From Cryptomeria japonica (Eukaryota > Streptophyta > Pinopsida > Cupressales > Cupressaceae): a stretch of DNA of 64,000 bases. The stretch is from the NCBI RefSeq assembly GCF_030272615.1, contig NC_081414.1, forward strand, positions 232,067,733-232,131,732, written 5' to 3'. A program made the translations under genes and the position numbers. Position 1 is the first letter of the stretch, and the number at the start of each line of letters is the position of its first letter. The notes below the pieces were generated by a model that made no database searches, was not told the origin of the DNA, and saw only the letters and a program-made list of their open reading frames with translations. Shown here piece by piece: positions 1-10,238 of this stretch.

Positions 1-1743
1 CACAAGCATTAGTCCTACAAGGACCTAAATGGAACTTGCATTTCTATATATATACTGATACCTTTAACCATGCAGTAGGAACAGTTCTTGCTAAAAAAGG
101 AGCCATAGAAAATGCAGTTTATTTAATCAATAAAAATCTGTAGGGAGCTGAACTCAATTGCATTGTAAGAGAAAATGAGATGTTAGCAGTCATATATGCT
201 CTCAATAAGTTCAAACATTACATTACAAGATACCAAGTATTTATTTATACTGATCATACAACAATAAGGTATCTTATGAACAAACCAATTATTTCAGGAA
301 GGCTAGCAAGATGGCTCCTCTTGATGCAAGAGTTTGATATTACCATCATTGACAAGCTAGGAAAGACAAATATTGTTGTTGATTTCTTATCCAGACTTAC
401 ACACCAGCCTAATGAGCCTATAATAGATGACTCTTTTCTGGATGAGCATTTGTTTTCTATCAGAGTGCACATACCATGGTATGCAGATATAGCTAATTAT
501 TTAGTTATGAGTAAGGTGCCTAACTTCTTCTCCCCTAAGGATAAGAGAATTCTGATTGAAAAGAGCTTTCCATATATGGGTAAATGGATGTTTATTCTAT
601 ACTAAATTAGACAATGTTATGAGAAGATGCATTAGAGAAGATGAAACATTTGACATCCTCCATGCATGCCATGATGAACCTTGTAGCGGTCATTTTGCAG
701 CCAAAAGAATAGCAATCAAGATACTTAATACAGGGTATTATTGGCCTACCCTACATAATGATGCAAATAACTATACTAGGAAATGTGATATATGCTAGAG
801 GATGGGACACCCAACAAAGTCAGATGAGATGCCCTTGCATCCACAAGTAGTTGTAACCCCATTTGATAAATGGGGTATGGACTCAATTGGTCCAAATGAT
901 CCTCCATCTAATGAAAAATCCTACATCCTAGTATGTACCAACTACCTAACCAAATAGGTTGAAGTGAAAGCAATGAAACATGCTAGAGACAACACAGTTG
1001 CAGAGTTCCTATATGAGGATATATTTACCAGATATGGAGTACCTAGAAAAGTTGTCACAGATCAAGGTACACAATTCACATCTAACCTGATAGCTGCTAT
1101 GATATAGTATAATACCAAACATAAAAAATCTACACCCTATCATCCTCAAGGCAATGATCAAGCTGAAGTGACTAATAGAGAAATTGAGGCCATCCTCACA
1201 AAAACTATTACACTACATAAGAGAGATTGGGCAAATCGCCTTCCAGAAGTAGTTTGGGCTTACCAGACATCTTGAAAAACAACAACAGGGTTTACACCCT
1301 TTGAGATAGTTTATGGTAAACATGTTGTAATGCCAATTTAATTTGAGCATAAAAATCTATGTACAATAGTAGAATTGGGCATGCATTTGTTAGAAGCACA
1401 ATAAGAAAGAATACTGCATCTCAATCAGTTGGATGAATTGAGGAAATCAGCATTGCAAAATAAACTTTTAGTCCAACAACACCGTATTAAGTGGCATGAC
1501 TAATATATCAAATCTAATTTTTTTCATGTTGGGGATTGGGCTTTATTGCATGATTCTTGGTTTAAGGATAATCTGGGGAAATTACAAACATGGTGGCTAG
1601 GTCCTTATGAAATTGAAGAAATGTTTGATAATGGCACAATCAAGCTGACAACTATTGACAATGCAAGGTCCAAACTGCCTGTCAATGGCCATAAAATCCA
1701 CCTGTATCACAAACCAAGCACCAAGGAAGAGTTTCTTAAATAG
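1..1743 (+). pseudogene. Ty3/gypsy pol fragment: RNase H, zinc-binding domain and integrase, decayed
   Basis: The window opens inside the reverse transcriptase-linked RNase H, visible from about 3 to 395: Asp in YTDTF, Glu in NEMLAV, Asp in YTDHTT, ending in DFLSRL. A frameshift near 550-600 moves reading from frame 3 to frame 1. The integrase zinc-binding domain follows (His...His...CDIC, 670-798). The integrase core keeps all three acidic residues (WGMD near 880, VVTDQG near 1055, QAEVTN near 1160). The C-terminal part has the WWLGPYE motif near 1590 and stops at 1741. No chromodomain is visible. At least seven in-frame stops (near 141, 796, 955, 1105, 1274, 1339, 1402) mark it as dead. The RNase H and integrase assignment is firm; the gypsy lineage is not. 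Confidence 0.9.
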
Positions 1744-1816
1744 TTTCAACCACTTTTGACTCTTCCCGCAACCACTAAACGTGATCCTCTAGGTCCACCA
1801 TCTACTTAATACCAAT
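1744..1816 (+). other. 3' untranslated stretch of the left gypsy element, left of a nested insertion
   Basis: Short non-coding stretch after the gypsy pol stop. It appears to continue at about 5023, right of the nested LTR element, up to the polypurine tract near 5130. Bases 1799-1816 are nearly identical to 4971-4988, which lie inside the nested element next to its other LTR remnant. Confidence 0.5.
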
Positions 1817-2963
1817 TGTCACAAATCATAATAAAAACACCATATGTACCTAATAAACTTATAAGGCATTGAAGGGGGGGGGGAATGAATCAGTGCAAGA
1901 AAAAACCTTAAAATATGATCACCACTTTTACCAACTTGAAAATAAATAGACATGCAAGGAATATAACCACATAAACAAACATGCAAACCATAACACAATG
2001 AATTTCATGTGGAAACCCAAATGGGAAAAACCACAATGGTAATTAGTACCCATAAGATTCAACTATCTGCAGAATAGAGATCTGACCGTTTAAGGTCATA
2101 CAACTGCTCTGTTAGAAGCACACCCGGTTAAGAGTGTCTTATCCCGGTTAAGAGCTATTATAATAAGGCCTGTTAGGACCAATCTTGTTAGGAGCTACCC
2201 AATTATGGGATTTCAAAATACAAGCTAATGTGTCACCTAGTTAGAGGATTTAAACCTTCAGACTTGTTAGGATCCTACCACACCCTGTTAGGAGTGACCT
2301 TGTTAGAGGATTTTATCTTGATGCAATTGTTAGGGAACAACAAGTTTAATTGATTTGCATATACCACCTCTATGCCTGATTAGATCCACTTCAGTTCTTC
2401 TTGTAACACGGACTAGACATCAATACAGAGCTTCACCTTTCATCACACAATCAAATTCTCAATCTAGATCCTTCATTTGATACATCATCACCCAATATTC
2501 ACCTTTTTATAAATAACTCTGCTAAGTAGGATAAAACCCTTGGAACAATTTCCTAGGTTCAATGTATCTGGTCAATCTTTCTCATTACGCTCTACCGGTT
2601 AACTGTTTACCAATATAAGTAACTCTGCTCTATCGGTTAATTATTCTTCTTGACTGACTGCTCAGTACATCATAACTCACTCATTCCATCAAATCTGCTG
2701 ATGCAGTTCTAGACATAGACTCCTTCCAATATCATGAACATTCATTCCAAACCACAACACTTAACTCTTCACCAATCTTTCGTACCGGTCACTTGAATAT
2801 AGCACTGTCTCTACTTACCGTTTAACTGAATCCACTATTGGTTAAGCTTTACCAGTTGGACTAAATGACTTAGATGAATTAAAAAACATGGTTACCATCA
2901 ATGACAACACAAAACAAGTCATAAATGAACCTATTAGATCATATCATCATCATCAAGCCAACA
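1817..2963 (-). mobile_element. LTR of a nonautonomous copia-related element (element C), minus orientation
   Basis: On the minus strand the LTR starts TGTTGGCTTG at 2963 and ends GTGACA at 1817, about 1.15 kb, with TG...CA ends. The purine-rich tract typical of the copia elements here lies just outside at 2964-2980. A ten-G run (plus strand, about 1871-1880) lies roughly 55 bp inside the end, the position where the copia LTRs at 19680, 25030 and 31050 have theirs. The middle (2100-2340) repeats short words such as GTTAGGA and GGTTAAGAG every 20-40 bp, also seen in the LTRs of copia element B. Family membership is inferred from this organisation. Confidence 0.7.
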
Positions 2964-2980
2964 ATCTCCCCCTTTGGCAT
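2964..2980 (-). other. Polypurine tract of element C
   Basis: On the minus strand it reads ATGCCAAAGGGGGAGAT and abuts the TGTTGG start of the LTR. The same tract precedes the LTRs of copia A (24502-24515) and copia B (26504-26520), which places element C in the same group. Confidence 0.75.
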
Positions 2981-3417
2981 TTATGGAAACACTTAGTAAT
3001 TTTTTTTTTGTCGAAGTGTCACATTACAAAAATGACTCAACTCAAAACTTAAAACTCCCCCTTAGCAATTACATGCTATTACAAAAGTTTACAACATATA
3101 TACTACTTCCCCTGTTACAAAATTTTGACTCATACTACTAATCCCCCTTTGACAACAATGACAAAGGTAAGCAAATACATGAAAAGATAAATGCAATATA
3201 TATATCAAAATTTGCATTACCAAATATATAAATAGGAGTTCAATAGTTTTTACAATGTTATCTTAAGAAATACATCTGCAAAATTAGTCTTCAAAAGTTT
3301 CAAATTATTATTCCAAGTCTCCAAAAGTGTCCTTTTGATCTTTGTATGTAACCTGATTTGAAATGCAAGCTCCTCCATTGCATCAAGAGTGCTCATCTCT
3401 AGTGTAGCCAAAATTTC

Positions 3418-4743
3418 CTATGTTTCCTCATAACCTCTCTGCAAAATTTCAATCTTAGGGACTAAAAGAGTTTGTAACTCTTGCAGTGATGTAGTCCTTT
3501 TCACCTTCTCTACCTCATATGCTTTAAGCTTTTGATGTAATTTAATAACTGATCCACCAAAATCGATTATTGAATCATTTAAGAGATTAAATGATTCACT
3601 CAAAACTTTTAGCTCCTGTCGAGCTTCCTGCTTCTTCTTATCAAGATCATCACAAAATAATGAAAAATTGGCAATTGTGGAAAGGATTTTACCTCCGGTT
3701 TGTAATGCTTCTTTAATTAGGTCCATGTTTATAGTAAAACCTACTCTATCTCTATCAATGTCTTTCTTTAATTGTTCAATTCATCTCTTCTTATATTCCT
3801 TTTCCACATTCTTAATAACAACTTCTTCAATGTTTTTCATCTGCTCACCTATTGATGAAACCAGATGTTCTAGTTTGTCAATAGGTGTAGGAAGACTATC
3901 AATATCAGTGTTCAGTAGTATATTGGAAAGTATATCAATTGCACTTTGAATAGTTTGAGCCTCTTTTCTTCATGCTTTCATAATCTTCTTTTGTGCCTTA
4001 GATTGCATAACAAATGCAATCTCCATCCGCTCAATAGGACTTAGCATGTCCATGTTAATAGGTCCTTGAATTCTTACAATATCATCTTCTTCATCATCAT
4101 CAAGGATCTTCTTAGATGCAAGTAACCAAGGTGTCACTTTCTTCTCTTATTCTTCTTCATCATGTTTCTCTTTTTCTTTTATCGGTGGGTCTTCTATTTT
4201 CTCAGGTATCTTCTATTTTGTCTCTTCTTGACCCTTTTATTCAGCCTTCTCTTCTTCTTTCTCCTTTATTGGTGGCCCTTGTTCTTTTTTCTTTTTCGGT
4301 TACTCAATGGCTTGTACATTATCTGTTTGTTCATTAACTAGTTGCTCAGTCATTTCTTCATCTTTCTTCTTTGCTTCTAAGTTCTCTTCATCTATACCAG
4401 TTGAAGTAGCTCCCAGTAATATAGTCTCTTCATCAAGGATAAAGACTATATCTTTCTTAGTGCTTGTATAAACTGATGTACCTACAAAAATAATCTTATC
4501 CGATATAATATCATCAATATTCAAATTATCAGGGAGATCTTCTCCCTTAATTCTCTCCAGTTCCTCTTCTTCAGGAATAAGTCCTAAAAAATTCTTCAAA
4601 ATTTTCTCAATCTCAGCATGTACTGACTGAGATTCACCGAGAAGCAATCTTGTCAACCTCTTCATTGTTAGAAACAATGATCTAGACTTAGAAATAATTT
4701 CTTGAATATCTCCCCTAGAGGTTTCCGGTTGCAAGTGCATCAA
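3418..4743 (-). pseudogene. Unrecognised coiled-coil protein of nonautonomous LTR element C, broken
   Basis: One minus-strand frame can be followed from about 4860 down to 3418 with scattered stops. The open blocks are 4300-4743 (147 codons) and 3418-3726 (102 codons). The first block ends in acidic and Lys/Glu-rich text; between the blocks are runs of KEKEE-type residues; the second block is a likely coiled coil (heptad Leu/Ile, QEARQELKVL). I see no gag, protease, reverse transcriptase or integrase motif. The ORF lies between an LTR and its polypurine tract on the left and an LTR remnant on the right, so it is probably the cargo or modified gag of a nonautonomous element. It has the same general layout (charged linker, then coiled coil) as the ORF at 37211-40662, but I cannot show homology by eye. 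Confidence 0.5.
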
Positions 4744-4988
4744 TACAAATTCAATTAATTATTTGTCCTATTTTATAACAGTCTTCCATCTTGCTTCCAA
4801 TTTATTATACAAAGAATCAGATATTAAACCTTGCAACTCAATCAATGCTTTACTATACTTGTTCATAAATCAGACAATAGTATCTTCAATTTTCTTTTGC
4901 TCACTTCACTTGAAAAGATATTGGAGAAAGTAAGAAAGTATGGTATTTTGGTTGATGTAAGGAGACATTATATCTACTTAATGCCAAT

Positions 4989-5022
4989 TGTTACAAAACA
5001 TAATAAAAACACCATATCTACC
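4989..5022 (-). mobile_element. Remnant of the second LTR of element C (about 34 bp)
   Basis: These bases match the first 34 bases (plus strand) of the LTR at 1817, with three or four differences. The rest of this LTR is missing and gypsy-like sequence resumes at about 5023. The inner edge (4971-4988) reads TTGGCATTAAGTAGA on the minus strand, at the place of a primer binding site, but it is not a good match to the tRNA-Met type site of the other copia elements. Confidence 0.5.
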
Positions 5023-5436
5023 TGGAGTTTCTTTCTCCGTTTTATTCCACATCATCTCATTTCATTCAATTGTAAATAATTATGATTGCATTCCTATTTC
5101 CTACCCTTACGCATGTGCAGACACTACGTCTACCTTCAGTTGGGGGGGGGGATATATTTCGAGATAAGATATTGCCATTATTAGGCCTGCACAAATTTGA
5201 ATAAGCATGTTAACTTAGGTCAAAGAAATGGGTTAGCTTTACCATTGTTAAAGTCCATTTATTCCAAATTTAGCAAAATTTTAAACTTTTTCTTTTAAGA
5301 TGAGTCTATGCAAAACATTGTGTTGTTTGAAAGATTGTCTAGTACACATTGTTTCCTCTTGCTGTATGAAAGAAGAAAGCTTCATACTTCAGGTTACACA
5401 AAAGATATTTTATTAAAGACTATAACAACTACAATA
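5023..5436 (+). other. Gypsy 3' end with polypurine-like tract, then AT-rich sequence without a gene
   Basis: A CTTCAGTT-G(10) tract at about 5130-5148 looks like the polypurine tract of the left gypsy element. A similar CCTTCAGTTGGGGG occurs at 15306-15319. The AT-rich DNA after it (5150-5436) may be the start of the 3' LTR. I see no gene. Confidence 0.4.
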
Positions 5437-6795
5437 ATGGGAGGTTCTCCTATTAAAAGAGAGCCTACAGACCATAGTTTGATATAAACTGATTAGGATT
5501 GTGAACCTTTATATAGAGGATGTAGGTTCTTGAAATTACACACTTATGATGATGATGTAGCCCTCAAATTTGTACAATGTTTGAAGAATGATATGGTTGT
5601 GGTGACGAGATTGAAGATTACTATTATAGAGGAGTGTATTGCTCAAGTTTTTGGTTTGCGTAGGCATGGTGAACCATTTTTAGAAAGTAAAGATGTCGGG
5701 TCTGCTAGAGAACAATTTATAGAGCATGGTGACCCTCCCTTGGAGGTCACTAAGCAAGGAACCAAAAAGTTGTCTCTTCCACCTCTCTAGACTCATAGGG
5801 TAACCTATATTATTAAGTAAATTACTTGTGAGGGAAGACAATCTCAATTGCACTCTATTCATTTCAAATTATTATGTCATATAAGGCATGGTAGGCAGAT
5901 GAATATTCTGAATTTCCTTTATAATATACTTAAAAAGATGGTAGCTCAGGTACAAAAAGGAAACCTTTACTCTGTGTCCCACCATTTCTAAATTCAGTTG
6001 TTGGTTGAGCAAGCCCTAGTAGAAATCAACCTTGTGAAGCAGTGAGGGGATTTTCTGGCCATAAGTGCACCCCGTCCACTAAGGCAAATTCCCAGCTCTA
6101 GAAAAGCTGCAGGAGCTTCATCCTCTAGACCTACTGAAATTCAAAGTGAAAAGTCTTCTAGTGAAGATGAAGATGCCACTCCAAAAGTTGCTCATAAAAT
6201 TCCTAAAGAGAAAAAACCCTAATCCAAGAGTGAGAAGAATGAAAAATTAGTTCAAGGAACTAGGATTCAGAAAAATGAAATATATCCTAAAAAGAAGAAA
6301 GGAAAGGAACCTAAAACCTCTACAAAAACTTAGAAAATAGAAGACCCTACAATAAAAGATGGTTAATCTAGATGAAAAAGGAAATAAACAGAGAGACATT
6401 TTGTAGGAGAGAAGCGTACAAGAACTATTCATAGGTTGAAAAATAAATTTATAGGAAAATCAGCTATAGGGGAAAGAATTGAAATTACGAGCTTAGATTC
6501 TGATGAGGAAGAACCTCCTCAGAAAAACTCTCCTAAGGAACTACCTCAATCCTCTTCTTCTAGTGAAGAACAAGAGCATGAATATGAAATGTCTCATTCA
6601 GAAGAGTTCTTAGAAGAAGAGGTGAATATAGATACAAGATAAGATGAAGAATTGGGAGGAGAAACATTGAATGAAATAGAGAGTGTAATTCAAAATATGG
6701 TTAAGGCTAATGGAGAGGAAGAACAAAAAGAAATGGGAGAACAAAAAGAAACAACAGAAGAAGAAGAAGTAGAAGAAGAAGAAGAAGAAGAAGAA

Positions 6796-6827
<32 letters not shown>

Positions 6828-7689
6828 AGAGGAAGTGTCGATACATTTTGGAGAAATCAATCTAAATATTAATGACGATACTTCTAGACCCCAGTAAGCC
6901 AATCGGGACAAGCCTGATAATGAAAGAACTATTACATTTGGGTTAGAAAATCTAGCCAAGGTTGCTGAGAAAGTGGATTAAGAAGATCAAATGAAGGTTA
7001 TGGTAAGTGTGCACCTTCCACCTTCTTTTTCTTGGGGATCAATTGCTCTTGAATTATTGCAATTATTAGAAAATAAGGAGGAAAAATGGAAAAGAGAAAA
7101 AGAGGTCTTAGAAAGAAAACTGCAGGAGAAAGACGTAGAAATAAACAAGCTAGAGGATAGGATAGATAAATTAGCTACTCTGTTACCTTTGGTAATAGAA
7201 TGCAAGCCTCCTCCAAGAGTATATTCTCTTTATTTGAAGGAATTACATCTTTCTTACAAGATAGGTATGGAGTTGTCTGGACTGAATTCATCATTAATGA
7301 CTCCCAATGAGTTTGTCAATGCCTATAATACCTCTCCTCGTGAGAAAAAGAACTTACTTTGTGAACTCCATCTTCACAATTATGCTATTCCATACATTGA
7401 GTGGAATCCACTCATTTCTATTGGAGATGTTCATCTTAGGACATTTATGTCCGATATTTAGAATGGAAATATTAGGGGTGAACAAGCTAGAGAATATATG
7501 GATATGGAACAAATTATTCCATTACCACTGAGAGATGAAGTAGGGAACCCAGATGAAATCTATTATAGATGGAACCAACTTACTTCCGATCGAAGGGTCA
7601 AAAGAAAGATTCTATCACTAAGAGAAGAAGTTCAAATTGAATATGAACAAATGGTAGAAACATCTGCAAGAAGATGTTTTGGCAATTGA
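5437..7689 (+). pseudogene. Broken ORF of a nonautonomous LTR element; Glu-rich and coiled-coil, unknown function
   Basis: A single plus frame runs from ATG 5437 to the stop at 7687 (about 750 codons), broken by stops near 5485, 5788, 5818, 5989, 6043, 6220, 6331, 6364, 6640, 6895, 6979 and 7459. The N-terminal half (FGLRRHGEP, then a His/Leu-rich block near 5840-5990) resembles the layout of proteins annotated as 'putative plant transposon protein'; I hold this weakly. The middle is Ser/Lys/Glu-rich with about 25 consecutive Glu codons (6766-6835). Near 7070-7180 a strong coiled coil follows (EKWKREKEVLERK). No retroviral enzyme motif is present. It sits immediately 5' of a plus-strand LTR, so it is probably the only ORF of a nonautonomous element. 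Confidence 0.5.
6763..6836 (+). repeat. GAA trinucleotide microsatellite inside the Glu-rich segment
   Basis: About 24 GAA/GAG triplets with few interruptions. They are in frame with the surrounding broken ORF and encode poly-Glu there. The Ser-rich and Phe-rich readings on the other strand are artefacts of the repeat. Confidence 0.9.
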
Positions 7690-8605
7690 CACTCAATTGG
7701 TTGGTTTCAATATGTTTTCATTAATGTTAACATGGCACCATGTTCTGGATTTCATATTGTGGTTTGGCTATTTATTAACAAACACTTCATTGACACCGAC
7801 ACCAACACAAATATGTATCTTCACCAGTTGGAAGGGAAGTATTTGGTTACCAATATTGCAGGTCGACATGACTTCATAGGTTATCGATATTGGAGGCCGA
7901 CATCATTTGGGAGATCCGACATCGACACTTGTTTTGATATTTATGTATTTATGTTATTGAGCCGACATGTATATTCATTTTTGTAATGTAAGCTGACATA
8001 AGGCATGATAATTTGTAAAGGGTATATAGGTCAGTTGATTAGATCATTTTGAAGATGTATGTATGTATGAGGAAATAATGAAGGAGATGCAAAATATATC
8101 AGAGAGATCATGTATGTGAGGATATTTATGTAATAGGGTATTCCAGTTAGGGTTTAGGGTTTCAGATCAGAACAAACAGAGCTTTACTGAAACTTTATTC
8201 AGGCATAGAAGATGCTTACTTTGCAATTCAATCATTTCTCTGGATTGTAGTCTAGATTTGTATGTAGTCAGTGAGGCTCCTTTTGTGATTGAGCAGTGTG
8301 CTCTAGGCTGTAAGCCTTCCTACATGTGCAGGCCCCCATATTTTGTAATATCTTTTCATATGGCCAGTGGATTGATATTGTGGGTCACAAATCACATCGT
8401 GGTTTTTACTCTTTGAGGTTTTCGACGTATAAATCTCTGTGTTATGGTATTCATTTGTGTGACTAGCTTATTGGTTTCTTTAATTCTTTTAATCTTATAT
8501 GTACCAGTTTACCGGTTGGTGAATGCATGTTTTAGTAAGGGTTAAATTAGTCATTCCGGTAGAACACTGATTCACCCCCCCTCTTAGTATTCTTGGATTC
8601 CAACA
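7675..8605 (+). mobile_element. Copia-type LTR, plus orientation (3' LTR of the 5437-7689 unit or solo)
   Basis: The right end is clear: a CTGATTCACCCCCCCTC block followed by TTGGATTCCAACA ending at 8605, the same terminal organisation as the copia A LTR ending at 19705. No primer binding site follows it, so it is a 3' or solo LTR. The left end is uncertain; TGTTTTGG at 7675 is the best candidate. A TATATAG motif at 8023-8029 is a possible promoter. Confidence 0.55.
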
Positions 8606-8641
8606 ATGTGTTGATGGGTGTTTTGACACACTCACCAACAA
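8606..8641. repeat. Imperfect inverted repeat, TGTTGATGGGTG...CACTCACCAACA
   Basis: About 35 bp that can fold back on itself, directly abutting the LTR end at 8605. It starts TGTTG and ends CAACA like LTR termini, so it may be the end of a further element whose body lies to the right. Confidence 0.4.
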
Positions 8642-10238
8642 TCAGGTAATTTGTGTAAACACTCACCACCTCTCCTGAAAAGCAATAAGTATAGGAGTTG
8701 AGAAATACAACCCCACAATAGCCTGAAGATCTTCTGCAAGCCAAATAACCTGTTACAAGGAGAAGCAATGAAGCAATAATCTGAAGAACACACAAAACAC
8801 AGGAAAACTATTCTCAAAAGATGAGAGCTCCAATTCACCAAAAAAGTATTGTGAAAAGATAATACAATGAAAAGAAAAAATAACCTCTAATAGGTCAAGA
8901 AACCCTAAAAAGGGAAAACCCTAGGCTTGCACATAATAATTAATAAAATAATTAATTAATATGCACCTAATGTTAGCTTAAGTGTAAAAAGATAATTGGG
9001 AACTTAAAAAATTAAACAAATAATGTTTAATTAATCAAGTAAAGACCCAATTACTCTAACAATAAGTTTTGAAAAACTAACTACTCCAAGGTCTCTATAG
9101 GCGGGTCTCGACAATTATGGGTAGCTCAATGGTTGATGTGGTTGTAGCTGTGAAGGGGCCTGCTTGTTAAACGAATCCCATTAACTTCCAATAACTCCAT
9201 TTTTTTTTGTATTTTTATGCTTTACGTTTCTCTTTCAAAATAAACTTCAAAGATAGAGAATAAAGAAAATAACAATGAAATTAATTCAATAACAACTTAA
9301 TGAGCTACTTAGTAAGTACCCCGCAATCCAAAAATCATCAATATCATCTAAATCAACATTCAATAACTGACCTCCAATAAACCTACAAAGTTAGCAACCT
9401 CACAAATTCATGGAAATAATATCACCACAATATCATTTATCCTAGTAATTCTCATACACCACTTATGTGCATAGTATGATTAATAAAGCAATAAACATAA
9501 GATCAGAACAAGTTGTAGATTTCAAACAATATACATTACCAGACATGCAAAGAACAAATTAATAGCACACATGCATAGATCAGGCAATCTATAAGTTGTT
9601 TCCTGTATTAACTTCAAATAATGTATCACAAAAATAATCTAGTTCATAACAATCTACAAAAATAATCTAAAATCTCTAAGTGGGCCTCAAATCATCAATT
9701 TGTGGACCCTTACAAATGAATCAAACTCCTCAATTTATAGAGTTTCTTGTCCTACTTTCTACGAAACAAACCTATCTAAATTAAGAACTAAAAAGAAAGG
9801 AGCCGCAATTGACATGCAAGTCTTTGCCTTAGACTCCAGTTAACCATTACAAAATTGGGACTGAGGGAGCACTACAAAGACAATGCTGCATGAGCTAGGT
9901 TTTTGTAGTCATGCACAATTTTTCTCAAAACCAAAGTGTAAGTCATAAGTGTAGTCGAAGTCCCAGTATGGTATCATTCACAAACTCCTTTTTAAAAGTA
10001 ATTCTATCATTAGAAACTATACGTTTATCTTTCACTTCTTTTTATAGGTTTTATAATTGTTGATGATACATGCAATTACTTCAGCAGGAGGATCAGTAAC
10101 ATGTTTGATTCTGAACTTGTACTTTTTCAAAATCTCCTCCACATTCTTTCTTCCACCCTCCAACTCCTCTATTGTTTATGCGGCTTGTTGACACTAGGTT
10201 ATCAAAGATGTATACTTATCCATTGATGTAAAACTAAA
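8642..10238. other. Non-coding, AT-rich stretch without recognisable genes
   Basis: No convincing coding frame. AT-rich TTAATTAA-type blocks (8940-9040) resemble LTR upstream regions elsewhere in the window. I cannot assign it to a named family. Confidence 0.5.

Noticed and set aside
6610-6959. Minus-strand poly-Ser and poly-Phe frames
   Set aside because: Shadows of the GAA microsatellite in the Glu-rich segment.
8147-8165. TTAGGGTTTAGGGTTT, telomere-like
   Set aside because: Only about two plant telomere units within an LTR. Not an array.
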